Source: Hydrogenimonas sp. SS33
Lineage (GTDB): Bacteria; Campylobacterota; Campylobacteria; Campylobacterales; Hydrogenimonadaceae
Direction: 5' to 3'
NCBI RefSeq assembly: GCF_040436365.1
Contig: NZ_AP026369.1
Location: 2,190,568-2,254,567, forward strand
DNA length: 64,000 nt
This document shows, piece by piece, positions 32,634 to 42,093 of this stretch. Positions within the stretch are counted from its first letter, which is position 1. Every line of letters starts with the position of its first letter. The notes under the pieces are model-generated. The model was not told where the DNA came from. It saw nothing but the letters and a program-made list of their open reading frames with translations, and ran no database searches. The position numbers and the translations under genes were made by a program.

Positions 32634-33567
32634 TGTACTGCAGGTAGGCACCAACGAACTGGAGCTGGTAGATTTCCGTATCTTCAAAGAGGAGAACGGA
32701 AAAGTCTACGAGGGGATCTACGGAATCAACGTTTCGAAAGTCCGGGAGATCATCAAATATCCGAAACTGACGGAGCTTCCGGGGGTTCCCGATTTTATCG
32801 AAGGGATTTTCGACCTTCGGGGGGTGGTCATTCCCGTCGTGGATCTGGCCAAGTGGATGGGAATCAAAACGCCGGAGGACCGGGAGATCCACCCCCGGGT
32901 GATCATCGCGGAGTTCAACAACATCCTCATCGGTTTCGTCGTCCATGAAGCGAAGCGGATCCGGCGCATCAGCTGGAGCGACATCGAGCCCGCCTCCTTT
33001 ACGTCGGGGCAGGGGGTGCTTGACAAGAGCAAGATTACCGGGGTCACACGCATCGAGGATGATGAGGTGCTGCTCATCCTCGACCTGGAGAGTGTGGTGG
33101 AGGACCTGGGGTTTTACCAGCCCGACGTCGATGCCGATTTTACGGTCGATACCTTCAGCGGCATGGCGATGGTGCTCGACGACAGCCTGACCGCCCGCAA
33201 GATCGTCAAGGATGCCTTGGGCAAAATGGGTTTCTCCGTCATCGAAGCCAAAGACGGGCAGGAGGGGCTGGAGAAGCTCGAAGAGCTCTACGGGCAACTG
33301 GGCGAGAATATCGTCAAGGAGCTCAAGATCATCGTCTCCGATGTGGAGATGCCGAGAATGGACGGTTTCCATTTCGCGGCGAAGGTGAAGGACGACCCGC
33401 GGTTTCACGATATTCCCATCGTCTTCAACTCCTCCATCAGCGACCACTTCAGCGAAGAGCGCGGAAAAGAGGCCGGCGGGGAGGGCTACATGGTGAAGTT
33501 CGACGCCAACGTCTTCTACTCGGAGATCGCGAAGATCGTCCGTTCACACATCAAACAGGCATCCTAA
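32617..33567 (+). CDS. cheV: Chemotaxis coupling protein CheV
   Basis: A 316-residue protein with an N-terminal CheW-like domain (about 10-160; GIYGINVSKVREI, LPGVPDFIEGIFDLRGVVIP) and a C-terminal receiver domain whose phospho-acceptor Asp is in IIVSDVEMPRMDGF. It couples chemoreceptors to CheA in an adjustable way. The ATG at 32617 has AAAGGA five bases before it; ATG 32611 is an alternative. It is the first gene of cheV-cheA-cheW, an order typical of Campylobacterota. Confidence 0.93.
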   Translation: MGSKSDVLQVGTNELELVDFRIFKEENGKVYEGIYGINVSKVREIIKYPKLTELPGVPDFIEGIFDLRGVVIPVVDLAKWMGIKTPEDREIHPRVIIAEFNNILIGFVVHEAKRIRRISWSDIEPASFTSGQGVLDKSKITGVTRIEDDEVLLILDLESVVEDLGFYQPDVDADFTVDTFSGMAMVLDDSLTARKIVKDALGKMGFSVIEAKDGQEGLEKLEELYGQLGENIVKELKIIVSDVEMPRMDGFHFAAKVKDDPRFHDIPIVFNSSISDHFSEERGKEAGGEGYMVKFDANVFYSEIAKIVRSHIKQAS

Positions 33568-33579
33568 AGGGGGTTGGGT

Positions 33580-36075
33580 ATGGAAGAATTTGACGAAATA
33601 TTGGAAGACTTTCTGATCGAAGCGTTCGAGATGATCGAACAGCTCGACAACGATCTGATCGAACTGGAGAGCAATCCGGACGACCTGGATCTGCTGAACC
33701 GGATTTTCCGGGTGGCCCATACGATCAAAGGCTCAAGCAGCTTTCTGAACTTCGACGTATTGACCCATCTGACCCACCATATGGAGGATGTGCTCAACAA
33801 AGCCCGCCGCGGCGAGCTGACCATTACCCCGGAAGTGATGGATGTGGTGCTGGAGTCCACCGACCATATGAAGGGGCTTTTGGAGCATATCAAGGAGACG
33901 GGGAGCGACCAGGGTGCCATGGATGTGGGGCCGACGGTACGTCGTCTCGAGGCGGTGCTCAATGGAGAGTCCCCTTCCGCGGCCGAGGAGGTGCCCCAGG
34001 AGACGCCCCAAGAATCCGCGGCAGAAGTGGAACCTCAGGAAGAGGAGAAAGAGCTCTCCGAAATGACCGAAGAGGAGGTCGAGGTGGAGATCGAACGTCT
34101 CCTGAAACAGCGACAGGAGGAGGACCGCAAACGGCGCGAAGCCAAGAAGAAGGCGGAAGCGGCGGGTGAAACGGTTGCCCCATCCGAAGAGAAAGATATC
34201 TCCGAGATGAGCGAGGAAGAGGTCGAGGCGGAGATCGAACGGCTGCTCAAAGAGCGCCAGGAGGAGGACCGAAAACGGCGCGAAGCGAAGAAGAAGGCAG
34301 AGGAGGAGCAGAAGCGGGAACAAGAATCTGCGGCCTCTTCGGAACCGGCCAAACCCGCTGCCGCACCGGCCGCCGCCAAACCGGCACAGACGGAGAAGAA
34401 GGAGTCGAAACCGGTCCCCGCGAAAGAGCGCAAATCGTCGGTCGAACAGACGATCCGCGTCGATGTCAAACGGCTCGACGACCTGATGAACCTGATCGGC
34501 GAGCTGGTGCTCGGCAAGAACCGGCTGTTGAAAATCTACGACGACGTGGAAGAGCGGTACGAAGGGGAGCAGTTCCTCGAAGAGCTCAACCAGGTGGTCA
34601 GCTCCATCTCTCTCGTCACGACCGACCTGCAGATCGCCGTCATGAAGACGCGGATGCTGCCCATCGGCAAAGTCTTCAACAAATTTCCCCGGATGGTCCG
34701 CGACCTTTCCCGCGAACTGCACAAAGAGATCGAACTGGTCATCAGCGGCGAAGAGACGGAACTCGACAAGTCGATCGTCGAGGAGATCGGCGACCCGCTG
34801 GTGCATATTATCCGCAACTCCTGCGACCACGGCATCGAGCCGCCTGAAGAGCGGGTGAAGATGGGCAAGCCGCCCAAGGGAACGGTGGAGCTGAAAGCCT
34901 ACAACGAAGGTAACCACATCATCATCGAGATCGTCGACGACGGCAAAGGGCTCGACCCGGAGATGCTGAAACAGAAGGCCCTGGAGAAGGGGCTCATCAG
35001 CGAGAAAGAGGCGGACCAGATGAGCGACAAGGAAGCCTACATGCTCATCTTCAAGCCGGGTTTCTCCACGGCGGCGAAAGTGACCAACGTCTCCGGCCGG
35101 GGTGTGGGCATGGATGTGGTCAAATCCAACATCGAAAAGCTCAACGGCATCATCGAAATCGACTCCGAAAAGGGCAAAGGGACCACGCTGAAACTGAAGA
35201 TCCCTTTGACCCTCGCCATCATCCAGTCTCTGCTGGTCAGTGTCCAGGAGGAGTACTACGCGGTGCCGCTGGCGTCGGTTCTGGAGACGGTGCGCATCAC
35301 CCCCGACGAGATCCAGAGCGTGGAGGGGCGCAGCGTTCTTCGCCTGCGGGACGAGGTGCTTCCCCTGGTGCATCTGGCGGACATTTTCGATGTCGACCGG
35401 GTTTTCAGCATGGGGGAACACGCCTATGTGGTCATCATCGGCCTGGCGGAGAGCAAACTGGGGCTCATTGTCGACTCTCTGGTCGGTCAGGAGGAGATCG
35501 TCATCAAGTCGCTGGGAGAGTATCTCAAGGGCATCGAAGGTATCGCCGGTGCGACAATCCGCGGCGACGGACGGGTGACGCTCATCGTCGACGTGGGGGC
35601 CCTGATGGATATGGCCAAAACGGTCAAAAGCACGCTGCAGAACCTGGAGACGACGGAAGCGGTGAAAGAGAAGAGTTCTCCCTCCGACTATCACATTCTC
35701 ATCGTCGACGACAGCAAGACCGACCGGACTATCATGCGCAAGGCGCTGGAGCCGCTCGGGGTTTCCCTCACGGAAGCCTCCAACGGTGTGGAGGCGCTCA
35801 ACCTCCTCAAAGACGGAAGCAAAACCTTCGATGCGGCGCTGGTTGACATCGAAATGCCGAGAATGGACGGTTACACCCTCGCCAGCGAGATCCGAAAATT
35901 CAACAAGTTCAAGCAGATGCCGCTCATCGCCGTCACGAGCCGCACCAGCCGAAGCGACCGCCTCAGGGGTGTCGAAGTGGGAATGACCGAATACATCACC
36001 AAACCCTACACGCCCGAATACCTGATGAATGTGGTGGCGCGTAACATCAACCTTCCCGTGGGAGCAGAAGCATGA
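33580..36075 (+). CDS. cheA: Chemotaxis histidine kinase CheA with C-terminal receiver (CheAY) and a duplicated linker
   Basis: An 831-residue hybrid kinase. The P1 domain carries the phosphorylated H47 (RVAHTIKGSSSFL). No P2 domain is seen; instead a long charged linker (about 130-285) contains two nearly identical 48-residue units (LSEMTEEEVEVEIERLL and ISEMSEEEVEAEIERLL). Dimerisation and kinase domains follow (NSCDHGIEPPEER, DDGKGLD, SGRGVGMDVV), then a CheW-like P5 and a receiver domain with the acceptor Asp in ALVDIEMPRMDGY. The ATG at 33580 has GGGGG upstream. cheW starts within its last codons. Confidence 0.95.
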   Translation: MEEFDEILEDFLIEAFEMIEQLDNDLIELESNPDDLDLLNRIFRVAHTIKGSSSFLNFDVLTHLTHHMEDVLNKARRGELTITPEVMDVVLESTDHMKGLLEHIKETGSDQGAMDVGPTVRRLEAVLNGESPSAAEEVPQETPQESAAEVEPQEEEKELSEMTEEEVEVEIERLLKQRQEEDRKRREAKKKAEAAGETVAPSEEKDISEMSEEEVEAEIERLLKERQEEDRKRREAKKKAEEEQKREQESAASSEPAKPAAAPAAAKPAQTEKKESKPVPAKERKSSVEQTIRVDVKRLDDLMNLIGELVLGKNRLLKIYDDVEERYEGEQFLEELNQVVSSISLVTTDLQIAVMKTRMLPIGKVFNKFPRMVRDLSRELHKEIELVISGEETELDKSIVEEIGDPLVHIIRNSCDHGIEPPEERVKMGKPPKGTVELKAYNEGNHIIIEIVDDGKGLDPEMLKQKALEKGLISEKEADQMSDKEAYMLIFKPGFSTAAKVTNVSGRGVGMDVVKSNIEKLNGIIEIDSEKGKGTTLKLKIPLTLAIIQSLLVSVQEEYYAVPLASVLETVRITPDEIQSVEGRSVLRLRDEVLPLVHLADIFDVDRVFSMGEHAYVVIIGLAESKLGLIVDSLVGQEEIVIKSLGEYLKGIEGIAGATIRGDGRVTLIVDVGALMDMAKTVKSTLQNLETTEAVKEKSSPSDYHILIVDDSKTDRTIMRKALEPLGVSLTEASNGVEALNLLKDGSKTFDAALVDIEMPRMDGYTLASEIRKFNKFKQMPLIAVTSRTSRSDRLRGVEVGMTEYITKPYTPEYLMNVVARNINLPVGAEA
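34045..34308 (+). repeat. Tandem duplication (144-bp period) in the cheA linker
   Basis: The unit beginning GAGAAAGAGCTCTCC at 34045 recurs at 34189 as GAGAAAGATATCTCC, keeping frame (48 codons). Each unit encodes an SEM(T/S)EEEVE helix followed by a strongly basic EEDRKRREAKKKAE stretch. Confidence 0.9.
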
Positions 36076-36569
36076 GTACACAACTGGAACAGGTTCTCAA
36101 GAAGCAGCAGCAACAGCAGAAGGAGCCGGAAGAGAACGAGATCGAAAACATTATCCAGCTGGTCGGTTTCATGGTCGGGGACGAAGAGTTCGCCGTGCCG
36201 ATTCTCGACATTCAGGAGATCATCAAGCCTATCGAGTATACCCGCGTCCCCAAGACGCCGGACTATGTGCTCGGCGTCTTCAACCTGCGCGGGAGCGTCC
36301 TGCCCCTCATCGACCTGCGGATGAAGTTCGGCCTCTCCAGGTCGAAAGAGAACGAAGATACCCGCTACATGGTCATCAAGAACGGTGACGACATCGCGGG
36401 ATTCGTCATCGACCGGCTGACCCAGGCGATGCGGATTCCCGAAAGGGCCATCGACCCCGCTCCCGAGACGATCCATGACGAGCAGAATCTCATCTACGGC
36501 GTCGGCAAGCAGGAGGACAAACTCATCTCCATCCTCAATGTGGACGCGTTACTGAAGCGGGATTTCTAA
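36072..36569 (+). CDS. cheW: Chemotaxis coupling protein CheW
   Basis: A 165-residue CheW linking receptors to CheA. After a Gln-rich N-terminus (KKQQQQQKE) comes the CheW fold with FAVPILDIQEIIKP, YVLGVFNLRGSVLPLIDL and NVDALLKRDF at the end. The ATG overlaps the cheA stop by 4 bp, showing coupling. It ends in a 4-bp convergent overlap with the metF-like gene. Confidence 0.95.
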   Translation: MSTQLEQVLKKQQQQQKEPEENEIENIIQLVGFMVGDEEFAVPILDIQEIIKPIEYTRVPKTPDYVLGVFNLRGSVLPLIDLRMKFGLSRSKENEDTRYMVIKNGDDIAGFVIDRLTQAMRIPERAIDPAPETIHDEQNLIYGVGKQEDKLISILNVDALLKRDF

Positions 36570-37480
36570 ACCTCTTCGAGCATTTTGGCGGCCAGTTCGA
36601 AGCGGTTGGCCGTCATCAGGTGGATTTTGGGATGGAGCGCCAAAATATCACCCAACACATCGCGGCTAAGTGCGAACCCCACCTTCTCCTCCTCTTTCTC
36701 CCCTTTTTTCTGCGCTTCGTAGAGGGCGTCGATCCACGCTTTCGGTACATGGATACCGGGTACGTGGGAGGCCAGAAACTGGGCGGTCTTTAGGCGTGTC
36801 ACCGGAAAGATCCCCAGAATCAGCATACCCTCCCTGCCGCTTTTGAGCTTGGCCTCTTCGAAAAGCTCCAGCAGCGCCAGGGCGTTTTCCCTGTCGAAGA
36901 CCGGCTGGGTGATGATGCCCAGCGCCCCGTGGTCCAGTTTTTTGATGAACTTCTTCAGCAGGGTGTTGGGGTTTTTCGCGAAAGCGTTGCTGACGGCGAA
37001 AGGGTAGACGGGCTGAGGCTTGATGCCGAACTCCCTGCCGGCGTAATCGATGCCGGCATTGAAACATTTGATGATGTCCAGCAGCATCGTGCTGTCGCTC
37101 TCGAAAACCCCCTTCGCACCGGGCTGGTCGCTGATCTTGGCAGGGTCGCCCGTCAGGGCGAGGATGGCACGCACGTCGATGGCGTTGGCGCCCAACAGGT
37201 CCGACTGAAGCGCGATTTTGTTGCGGTCCCGCATGCTCATGGTGGCGAGCACCGGCTTTTTGAAACGCTGCTGCAGCTGGTGTGCGGCGATGATACTGTT
37301 GAATTTCAGTTTTGCCAGGGGATTGTCGGTCGTGCTGAAACCGTCCACTCTTTTATGAAGGTTCAAGGAGGCTATTTTGTCGATCACCGGAGTGAAAAGG
37401 GCGTCATGCCTCGGTGTAGTTTCTAGCGTAATATAACGTTTTTTGGCATCCTGCAATGTCTCTATCAGCTTGTTGTGCAT
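36566..37480 (-). CDS. Methylenetetrahydrofolate reductase family protein
   Basis: A 304-residue TIM-barrel protein of the MTHFR/MetF family, which reduces 5,10-methylene-THF to 5-methyl-THF using FAD. Supporting stretches are the SMRDRNKIALQSDLLGANA motif, LALTGDPAK, the segment GIITQPVFDRENAL and GIFPVTRLK. The opening ITLETTPRHD replaces the usual FEFFPP, so it is a divergent member, and whether it serves methionine synthesis or another folate step is open. It stands alone, convergent with cheW. Confidence 0.8.
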   Translation of the reverse strand: MHNKLIETLQDAKKRYITLETTPRHDALFTPVIDKIASLNLHKRVDGFSTTDNPLAKLKFNSIIAAHQLQQRFKKPVLATMSMRDRNKIALQSDLLGANAIDVRAILALTGDPAKISDQPGAKGVFESDSTMLLDIIKCFNAGIDYAGREFGIKPQPVYPFAVSNAFAKNPNTLLKKFIKKLDHGALGIITQPVFDRENALALLELFEEAKLKSGREGMLILGIFPVTRLKTAQFLASHVPGIHVPKAWIDALYEAQKKGEKEEEKVGFALSRDVLGDILALHPKIHLMTANRFELAAKMLEEV

Positions 37481-37543
37481 AAGGGCTCTTTTTGGGGTTT
37501 TGGAATCGGGCGGTTCGGGAGAAAACCGCCCGGAAAGAAGTGG

Positions 37544-37768
37544 TTATTTGGAGGTTTTTGCGGCTCTTTTTTTCGCGATTCTGGGGACCTCGACACGCAC
37601 GAAACGCTTGCGTCCCATCTTCTCTTTCAGCGCTTCGAGTTCTTCCAGTTTTTTCTCGATCTCTTCGTCTATTTTCACCAGTTTTTTACCCAGTTTTTTG
37701 ATATCTTCCACCAGTTCGGAAGCTTTCAGTTTTGCGTACTCTTTTTCATCGATTTCCACAGTTGCCAT
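37544..37768 (-). CDS. Small basic coiled-coil protein
   Basis: A 74-residue protein with a heptad-like middle (about 15-50) and a strongly basic C-terminus (KRFVRVEVPRIAKKRAAKTSK is 21 long; key residues are the Arg/Lys cluster). AGGAAAC precedes the ATG at about the right distance. No family is recognised; nucleic-acid binding is a guess from charge. Confidence 0.6.
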   Translation of the reverse strand: MATVEIDEKEYAKLKASELVEDIKKLGKKLVKIDEEIEKKLEELEALKEKMGRKRFVRVEVPRIAKKRAAKTSK

Positions 37769-37911
37769 GATCTTGTTTCCTTTGATTGGATTAATGGTGA
37801 TTTGCGGAATTATTCTAACATAAAAAATGGCAATAATAAAAGATTACGCAAGGGTTTTGATGGAAATTGAGTAAAACGGTTAAAAGAAGAGGGAGTGAAG
37901 GCAAAACGTCA

Positions 37912-37988
37912 TGGCGCACCCGGAGGGATTCGAACCCCCGGCACCTGGAACCGGAATCCAGTGCTCTATCCAGCTGAGCTACGGGCGC
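37912..37988 (-). tRNA. tRNA-Arg (anticodon CCG)
   Basis: 77 bases with 5' GCGCCCG pairing to CGGGTGC, D-arm GCTCAGCTGGATAGAGC, anticodon loop TTCCGGT, T-arm GGTTCGAATCC and encoded CCA. The anticodon CCG reads CGG. Confidence 0.97.
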
Positions 37989-38048
37989 AAAAGCAGGCGC
38001 ATTTTACCATATTTATATTTGAATTTGGATAATATTCCTAAAAAAGCA

Positions 38049-38206
38049 GGGTATTCCGACTTCAAGATTTCTTCCAGTTTTTCGCTCATTCTCGAAATCC
38101 CCTCCGTGGGATTTCTCCGAGGTTGGGGGCTGTTGGGCGCATCCTGTGCCAAACGGCCGCCCTCAAAGCCGCTTAAAACCGAAATAAATCTTAAAATTGG
38201 AATACC
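38049..38206 (+). repeat. Dispersed palindromic element A, copy 4
   Basis: About 158 bp in the same orientation as copy 1 and, like it, containing the second hairpin region (GGCGCATCCTGTGCC, CGGCCGCCCTC). It lies between tRNA-Arg and serB, in the serB leader. Confidence 0.8.
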
Positions 38207-38231
38207 CTGCAAAAACAGAGGGATAACTGTT

Positions 38232-38855
38232 ATGAAACTTGTTGTCATGGATTTCGATTCGACGTTGATGGATGGCGAGACCATCGATTTTCTCGCCGAG
38301 CCGCTGGGGTTGAAGGAGAAGGTGGCGCTCATCACCGAGCGCGCGATGCGCGGGGAGTTGGACTTCTTCGAAAGCCTCACGACCCGGGTCCAGCTTCTCG
38401 AAGGGCTGGAGACGGCGGCGGTGGAGCGCATCTGTCACAACCTGCCGTTGATGCCGGGGGCCGAAGAGACGGTGGCTAAACTGAAGGAGGCGGGCCACAA
38501 GGTGGTGGTTTTCAGCGGGGGCTTCAGGACCGCCACGGGCCACGCCAGGGAGATTCTCGGGTTCGACGCCGACTTCGCCAACGTTCTGCACGCCAAAGAG
38601 GGGAGGCTGACGGGCCTTGTGGGCGGCGACATGATGTTCGACTTCTCCAAAGGGGATATGCTGCAACGGCTGCAGTCGATTTTGGGCATTACAAAAGAGG
38701 AGACCGTGGCGGTGGGCGACGGCGCCAACGACCGGAGCATGTTCGCCCATGCGGGGACGCGCATCGCCTTCTGCGCCAAGGAGATTTTGAAAAAAGAGGC
38801 CAATGTCATCGTCGACAGGAAGAATCTGACCGAAATCCTGGCCTATGTCTCTTGA
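38232..38855 (+). CDS. serB: Phosphoserine phosphatase SerB
   Basis: A 207-residue HAD-family phosphatase for the last step of serine synthesis. HAD motif I is MDFDSTLMDGETID (nucleophile and acid Asp), motif II VVFSGGF, and motif III/IV GDGANDRSMFAHAG. The length matches short SerB forms without an ACT domain. The start at 38232 follows GAGGG; the frame is open further upstream only through repeat A and the tRNA. The ABC exporter gene starts 11 bp before its end. Confidence 0.92.
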   Translation: MKLVVMDFDSTLMDGETIDFLAEPLGLKEKVALITERAMRGELDFFESLTTRVQLLEGLETAAVERICHNLPLMPGAEETVAKLKEAGHKVVVFSGGFRTATGHAREILGFDADFANVLHAKEGRLTGLVGGDMMFDFSKGDMLQRLQSILGITKEETVAVGDGANDRSMFAHAGTRIAFCAKEILKKEANVIVDRKNLTEILAYVS

Positions 38856-40626
38856 CCTACGGGCCCTCTTTGCCCAGATAAGGGGCTACAAAAAGGCGCT
38901 CGTCGCCGGCAACGTGGTCGCCGTGCTCGCCACGCTGGTGAGCGTGCCCACGCCGCTGCTCATACCGGTGCTGGTGGATGAAGTGCTGCTGCACAAGAGC
39001 CACACCCTCACCCACTGGATCGACACCCACATCATGCCGATGTCGACGGTGGGGTATGTGGTGACGATTCTGCTGGCGACGGTGTTTCTGCGCTTCTCGT
39101 ATACACTGCTCAGCATTTTGCAGACCAAAATCTTCATGGGCATCTCCAAAGATGTCACCTACCGCATCCGCACCGAAGCGCTGGAGCATCTGGAGAAGAT
39201 TTCGATGAAAGCCTACGAAACCTCCCGATCGGGCGCCATCGCCGCCAAGCTGGTGACCGACGTGGAGACGATCGACGCCTTCATCGCCTCCAGTGTCAGC
39301 CGGCTCATCATCTCGGTGCTGAGCCTCGTGGGCATCGCGGGGGTGCTGCTCTGGATCCACTGGGGGCTGGCGCTTTTCATCATCGTCCTTAACCCGGTGG
39401 TCATCGCCTTCACGACGCGGCTGGCCAGGAAGGTGTCGAAACTCAAGAAGCGGGAGAACCGGGCCATCGAAGCTTTCCAGTCGGCCCTGACCGAAACCCT
39501 GGACCTCTTCGGGCAGATTCGCGCCGCCAACCAGGAGCGGCGCTTTTTCGGGCTGCTTAAAAAGCGGGCCCGTGAAATCCGCGAACGCAGCATCGCCTTC
39601 GGGTGGAAGAGCGACGCCGCCAGCCGCGTCTCCTACCTGGTCTTCCTCTCCGGCTACGAAGTCTTCCGGGCCGCGAGCATCCTCGCCGTCGCCTTTTCGG
39701 ACCTCTCCATCGGCATGATGCTGGCGGTCTTCGGCTATCTATGGTATATGGTGACACCGGTGCAGGACATTCTGGGCATCCAGTACGCCCTGCACAATGC
39801 CAAGGCGGCGATGGAGCGCATCAACGCCGTGCTGGCCATGCCTACCGAGCCCCGGTATCCCTGCGAAGAGAACCCTTTCGACGCCGACCGGGTCGGCGTG
39901 GCGCTGAAGAAGGTGGCCTTCGGCTATACCCCTGAAACGCCGGTGCTCTCCGACATCGATTTCCGCGCCGAGGCGGGGCAGCGTATCGCCCTGGTGGGGG
40001 CGAGCGGGTCGGGCAAGACGACCCTGGCGCAGCTGATCGTCGGCTTCTATCCGCCCGACGCGGGGGAGATTCTCTTCAACGGCGTCGACGTCCGCCGCAT
40101 CGGCCTCGATGTGGTCCGCCGTCATGTCAACCTGGTGCTGCAAAACCCCAAACTCTTCCACGACACGGTGCGCTTCAACGTGGCGCTGGGGAGGGAGGTT
40201 CCCGAAAGCCGGATATGGGAAGCGCTGGAGATGGCGCAGATGCGTTCGGTCATCGAGAGTTTCGAGGATGGGCTCGATACCGTCGTGGGAAGGGAAGGCA
40301 TCAAGCTCAGCGGCGGGCAGCGGCAGCGCATCGCCATCGCCCGCATGATCGTGGCCGACCCGAAGATCGCCATTCTGGACGAGTCGACGTCGGCACTGGA
40401 TGTGCATACCGAAGCGCGTCTCTACGAAGCGCTGGAACCCTTCTTCGCCAGCCGCACGACGATCATGATCGCCCACCGGTTAAGCACGATCCGCAAAGCC
40501 GACTACATCTATGTCCTGGAAAACGGCCATATCGTGGAGGAGGGGACCCACGAAGAACTTTTGAAAAAGGAGGGAGTCTATATGGGCTACATCAAACAAT
40601 CGGGAGAGTGCCATGGTCTGGTATGA
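38845..40626 (+). CDS. ABC exporter, fused permease-ATPase (MsbA/lipid A-exporter type)
   Basis: A 593-residue half-transporter: six membrane helices (about 15-300) and an ATP-binding domain with Walker A GASGSGKTT, signature LSGGQRQR and Walker B IAILDEST, plus the H-loop IAHRLST. The overall type is MsbA/multidrug exporter. Given uppP and the lipid A genes nearby, a lipid substrate is plausible but unproven. It overlaps serB upstream and uppP downstream (14 bp), so translation is coupled. Confidence 0.9.
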   Translation: MSLDLRALFAQIRGYKKALVAGNVVAVLATLVSVPTPLLIPVLVDEVLLHKSHTLTHWIDTHIMPMSTVGYVVTILLATVFLRFSYTLLSILQTKIFMGISKDVTYRIRTEALEHLEKISMKAYETSRSGAIAAKLVTDVETIDAFIASSVSRLIISVLSLVGIAGVLLWIHWGLALFIIVLNPVVIAFTTRLARKVSKLKKRENRAIEAFQSALTETLDLFGQIRAANQERRFFGLLKKRAREIRERSIAFGWKSDAASRVSYLVFLSGYEVFRAASILAVAFSDLSIGMMLAVFGYLWYMVTPVQDILGIQYALHNAKAAMERINAVLAMPTEPRYPCEENPFDADRVGVALKKVAFGYTPETPVLSDIDFRAEAGQRIALVGASGSGKTTLAQLIVGFYPPDAGEILFNGVDVRRIGLDVVRRHVNLVLQNPKLFHDTVRFNVALGREVPESRIWEALEMAQMRSVIESFEDGLDTVVGREGIKLSGGQRQRIAIARMIVADPKIAILDESTSALDVHTEARLYEALEPFFASRTTIMIAHRLSTIRKADYIYVLENGHIVEEGTHEELLKKEGVYMGYIKQSGECHGLV

Positions 40627-41377
40627 CGCACTGATATTGGGAATCGTGGAAGGGGTGACGGAGTTTCTGCCCGTCTCGTCGACGGGGCATCTGATTTTGG
40701 CCTCGAAGCTGATGGGGCTTTCCCAGACCGAGATGCAGAAAACCTTCGAAGTGGTGATCCAGCTCGGGTCGATTCTGGCGGTCATCTTCGCCTTCAAGGA
40801 GAAGATTTTTCACAGTATCGAACTCTGGAAAAAACTGATCGTGGGGTTCATCCCGACGGGGATTTTGGGTTTCACACTCTACAAGCTGCTCAAATCGCTC
40901 TTCGCACCGGAGACGGTGGCCTACATGCTGGTGATCGGCGGGGTCGTTTTCATCCTGGTGGAGTACTTCTACAAAGAGAAAGAGCACCATGTGGCCCATG
41001 TGGAGCAGGTGAGCTACAAACAGGCCTTTCTGATCGGCCTTTTCCAGTCGCTGGCGATGGTGCCGGGGACGAGCCGTTCGGGGGCGACGATCATCGGCGG
41101 GCTGCTGATCGGCCTCAAGCGCAAGACCGCCACGGAGTTCAGTTTCCTGCTGGCGGTGCCCACGATGCTGGCCGCCACCGCCTACGACATTCTCAAACAC
41201 CACAACGAATTCGACTTCTCCGACGCCCAGGCCCTGGGCATCGGCTTCGTGACCGCCTTCATCGTCGCCCTGGCGATCATCCGCTGGTTCCTCGCCTTCA
41301 TCAAAAAGCACACCTTCATTCCCTTCGGGATTTACCGTATAATCGTCGGACTGATTTTCCTGGGAGTGATTTTATGA
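40613..41377 (+). CDS. uppP: Undecaprenyl-diphosphatase UppP (BacA)
   Basis: A 254-residue polytopic membrane enzyme that removes a phosphate from undecaprenyl diphosphate, recycling the carrier for peptidoglycan and surface polysaccharides. Both signatures are present: EGVTEFLPVSSTGHLIL near the N-terminus and PGTSRSGATIIGG in the middle. The length is normal. It overlaps the ABC exporter upstream and the Sel1 gene downstream (ATGA), so the three are translated together. Confidence 0.96.
   Translation: MVWYDALILGIVEGVTEFLPVSSTGHLILASKLMGLSQTEMQKTFEVVIQLGSILAVIFAFKEKIFHSIELWKKLIVGFIPTGILGFTLYKLLKSLFAPETVAYMLVIGGVVFILVEYFYKEKEHHVAHVEQVSYKQAFLIGLFQSLAMVPGTSRSGATIIGGLLIGLKRKTATEFSFLLAVPTMLAATAYDILKHHNEFDFSDAQALGIGFVTAFIVALAIIRWFLAFIKKHTFIPFGIYRIIVGLIFLGVIL
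41336..41341 (+). promoter_or_regulatory. Possible internal -10 box before the Sel1 gene
   Basis: TATAAT lies inside the last codons of uppP, 32 bases before the next ATG. It may give the Sel1 gene a promoter of its own; no -35 box is seen. Confidence 0.3.
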
Positions 41378-42066
41378 GCAGATATTTCGACATGGCGGCC
41401 GAGCTGTACCAAAAGGGGGACAAGGTTTCCGCTTTCAACGCCTTTTTGGAGCTGGCCATCGACGGCGACGCCGATGCCCAGGCGATGGTGGGCTTCATGC
41501 TGGAAAACGGCGAAGGGTGCGAGGCGAATGTGGAAGAGGCCTACGGCTGGTACCGAAAAGCCGCCGACCAGGGGCAGCATGTGGCGCTTTTCAATCTGGG
41601 GCAGATGCTGCGCAGCGGCAAAGGGTGTGCCGTGGACGAGGCGGCGGCGCTGGAGGCCTTTTTGAAGTCTGCCAGGGCAGGCAACCTGCACGCCATGTTC
41701 GAAGCGGCCCAGATGATCGAAGCGGGCGCCGGGTGCGAGCCCAACCCCGCCCGTGCCGCCAACTGGTACGAAACCGCCGCCCGCTACGGCCATGTGGAGG
41801 CGCAAAACTGCATCGGCGCCATGTACCAGGAGGGCGACGGCGTCGCCCAGGATTACGAAAAGGCCCGAGAATGGTACGAAAAGGCGGCCGAACAGGGGCA
41901 TCCCAGGGCGATGTACAACCTGGGCATGCTCTACGACAAGGGGTGGGGCGTGGAGCAAAACAGCGAAAAGGCGCTGGAGTGGTGCCGTAAAGCGGCCCAT
42001 GCCGGCCACGACAAGGCCAAGGGGATCATCCGCCGGCTTCAGGAAGAGGGGAAGATCGTCTTCTGA
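41374..42066 (+). CDS. Sel1-like (TPR) repeat protein
   Basis: A 230-residue protein made of about five Sel1-like helical repeats, each with the pattern A-(M/L)-(Y/F)-x-L-G-x-(M/L)-Y...G-V-x-x-(D/N)-x-x-x-A-x-x-W-(Y/C)-x-K-A-A (for example YEKAREWYEKAAEQGHPRAM). Cys residues recur at the GxGC turns (EGCE, KGCA, AGCE), as in Helicobacter cysteine-rich (Hcp) proteins. No signal peptide is visible, unlike secreted Hcp proteins. It starts in the uppP stop. Confidence 0.85.
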   Translation: MSRYFDMAAELYQKGDKVSAFNAFLELAIDGDADAQAMVGFMLENGEGCEANVEEAYGWYRKAADQGQHVALFNLGQMLRSGKGCAVDEAAALEAFLKSARAGNLHAMFEAAQMIEAGAGCEPNPARAANWYETAARYGHVEAQNCIGAMYQEGDGVAQDYEKAREWYEKAAEQGHPRAMYNLGMLYDKGWGVEQNSEKALEWCRKAAHAGHDKAKGIIRRLQEEGKIVF

Positions 42067-42093
42067 CCCCGTGAAACCGCCCGTTTCAGGTAG

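Noticed and set aside
33733..36081. Long minus-strand frame opposite cheA
   Set aside because: Low-complexity His/Asp/Arg-rich antisense product; cheA is certain.
42066..42093. Terminator between the Sel1 gene and its convergent neighbour
   Set aside because: TGAAAC/GTTTCA makes only a 6-bp stem without a T run; too weak to call.
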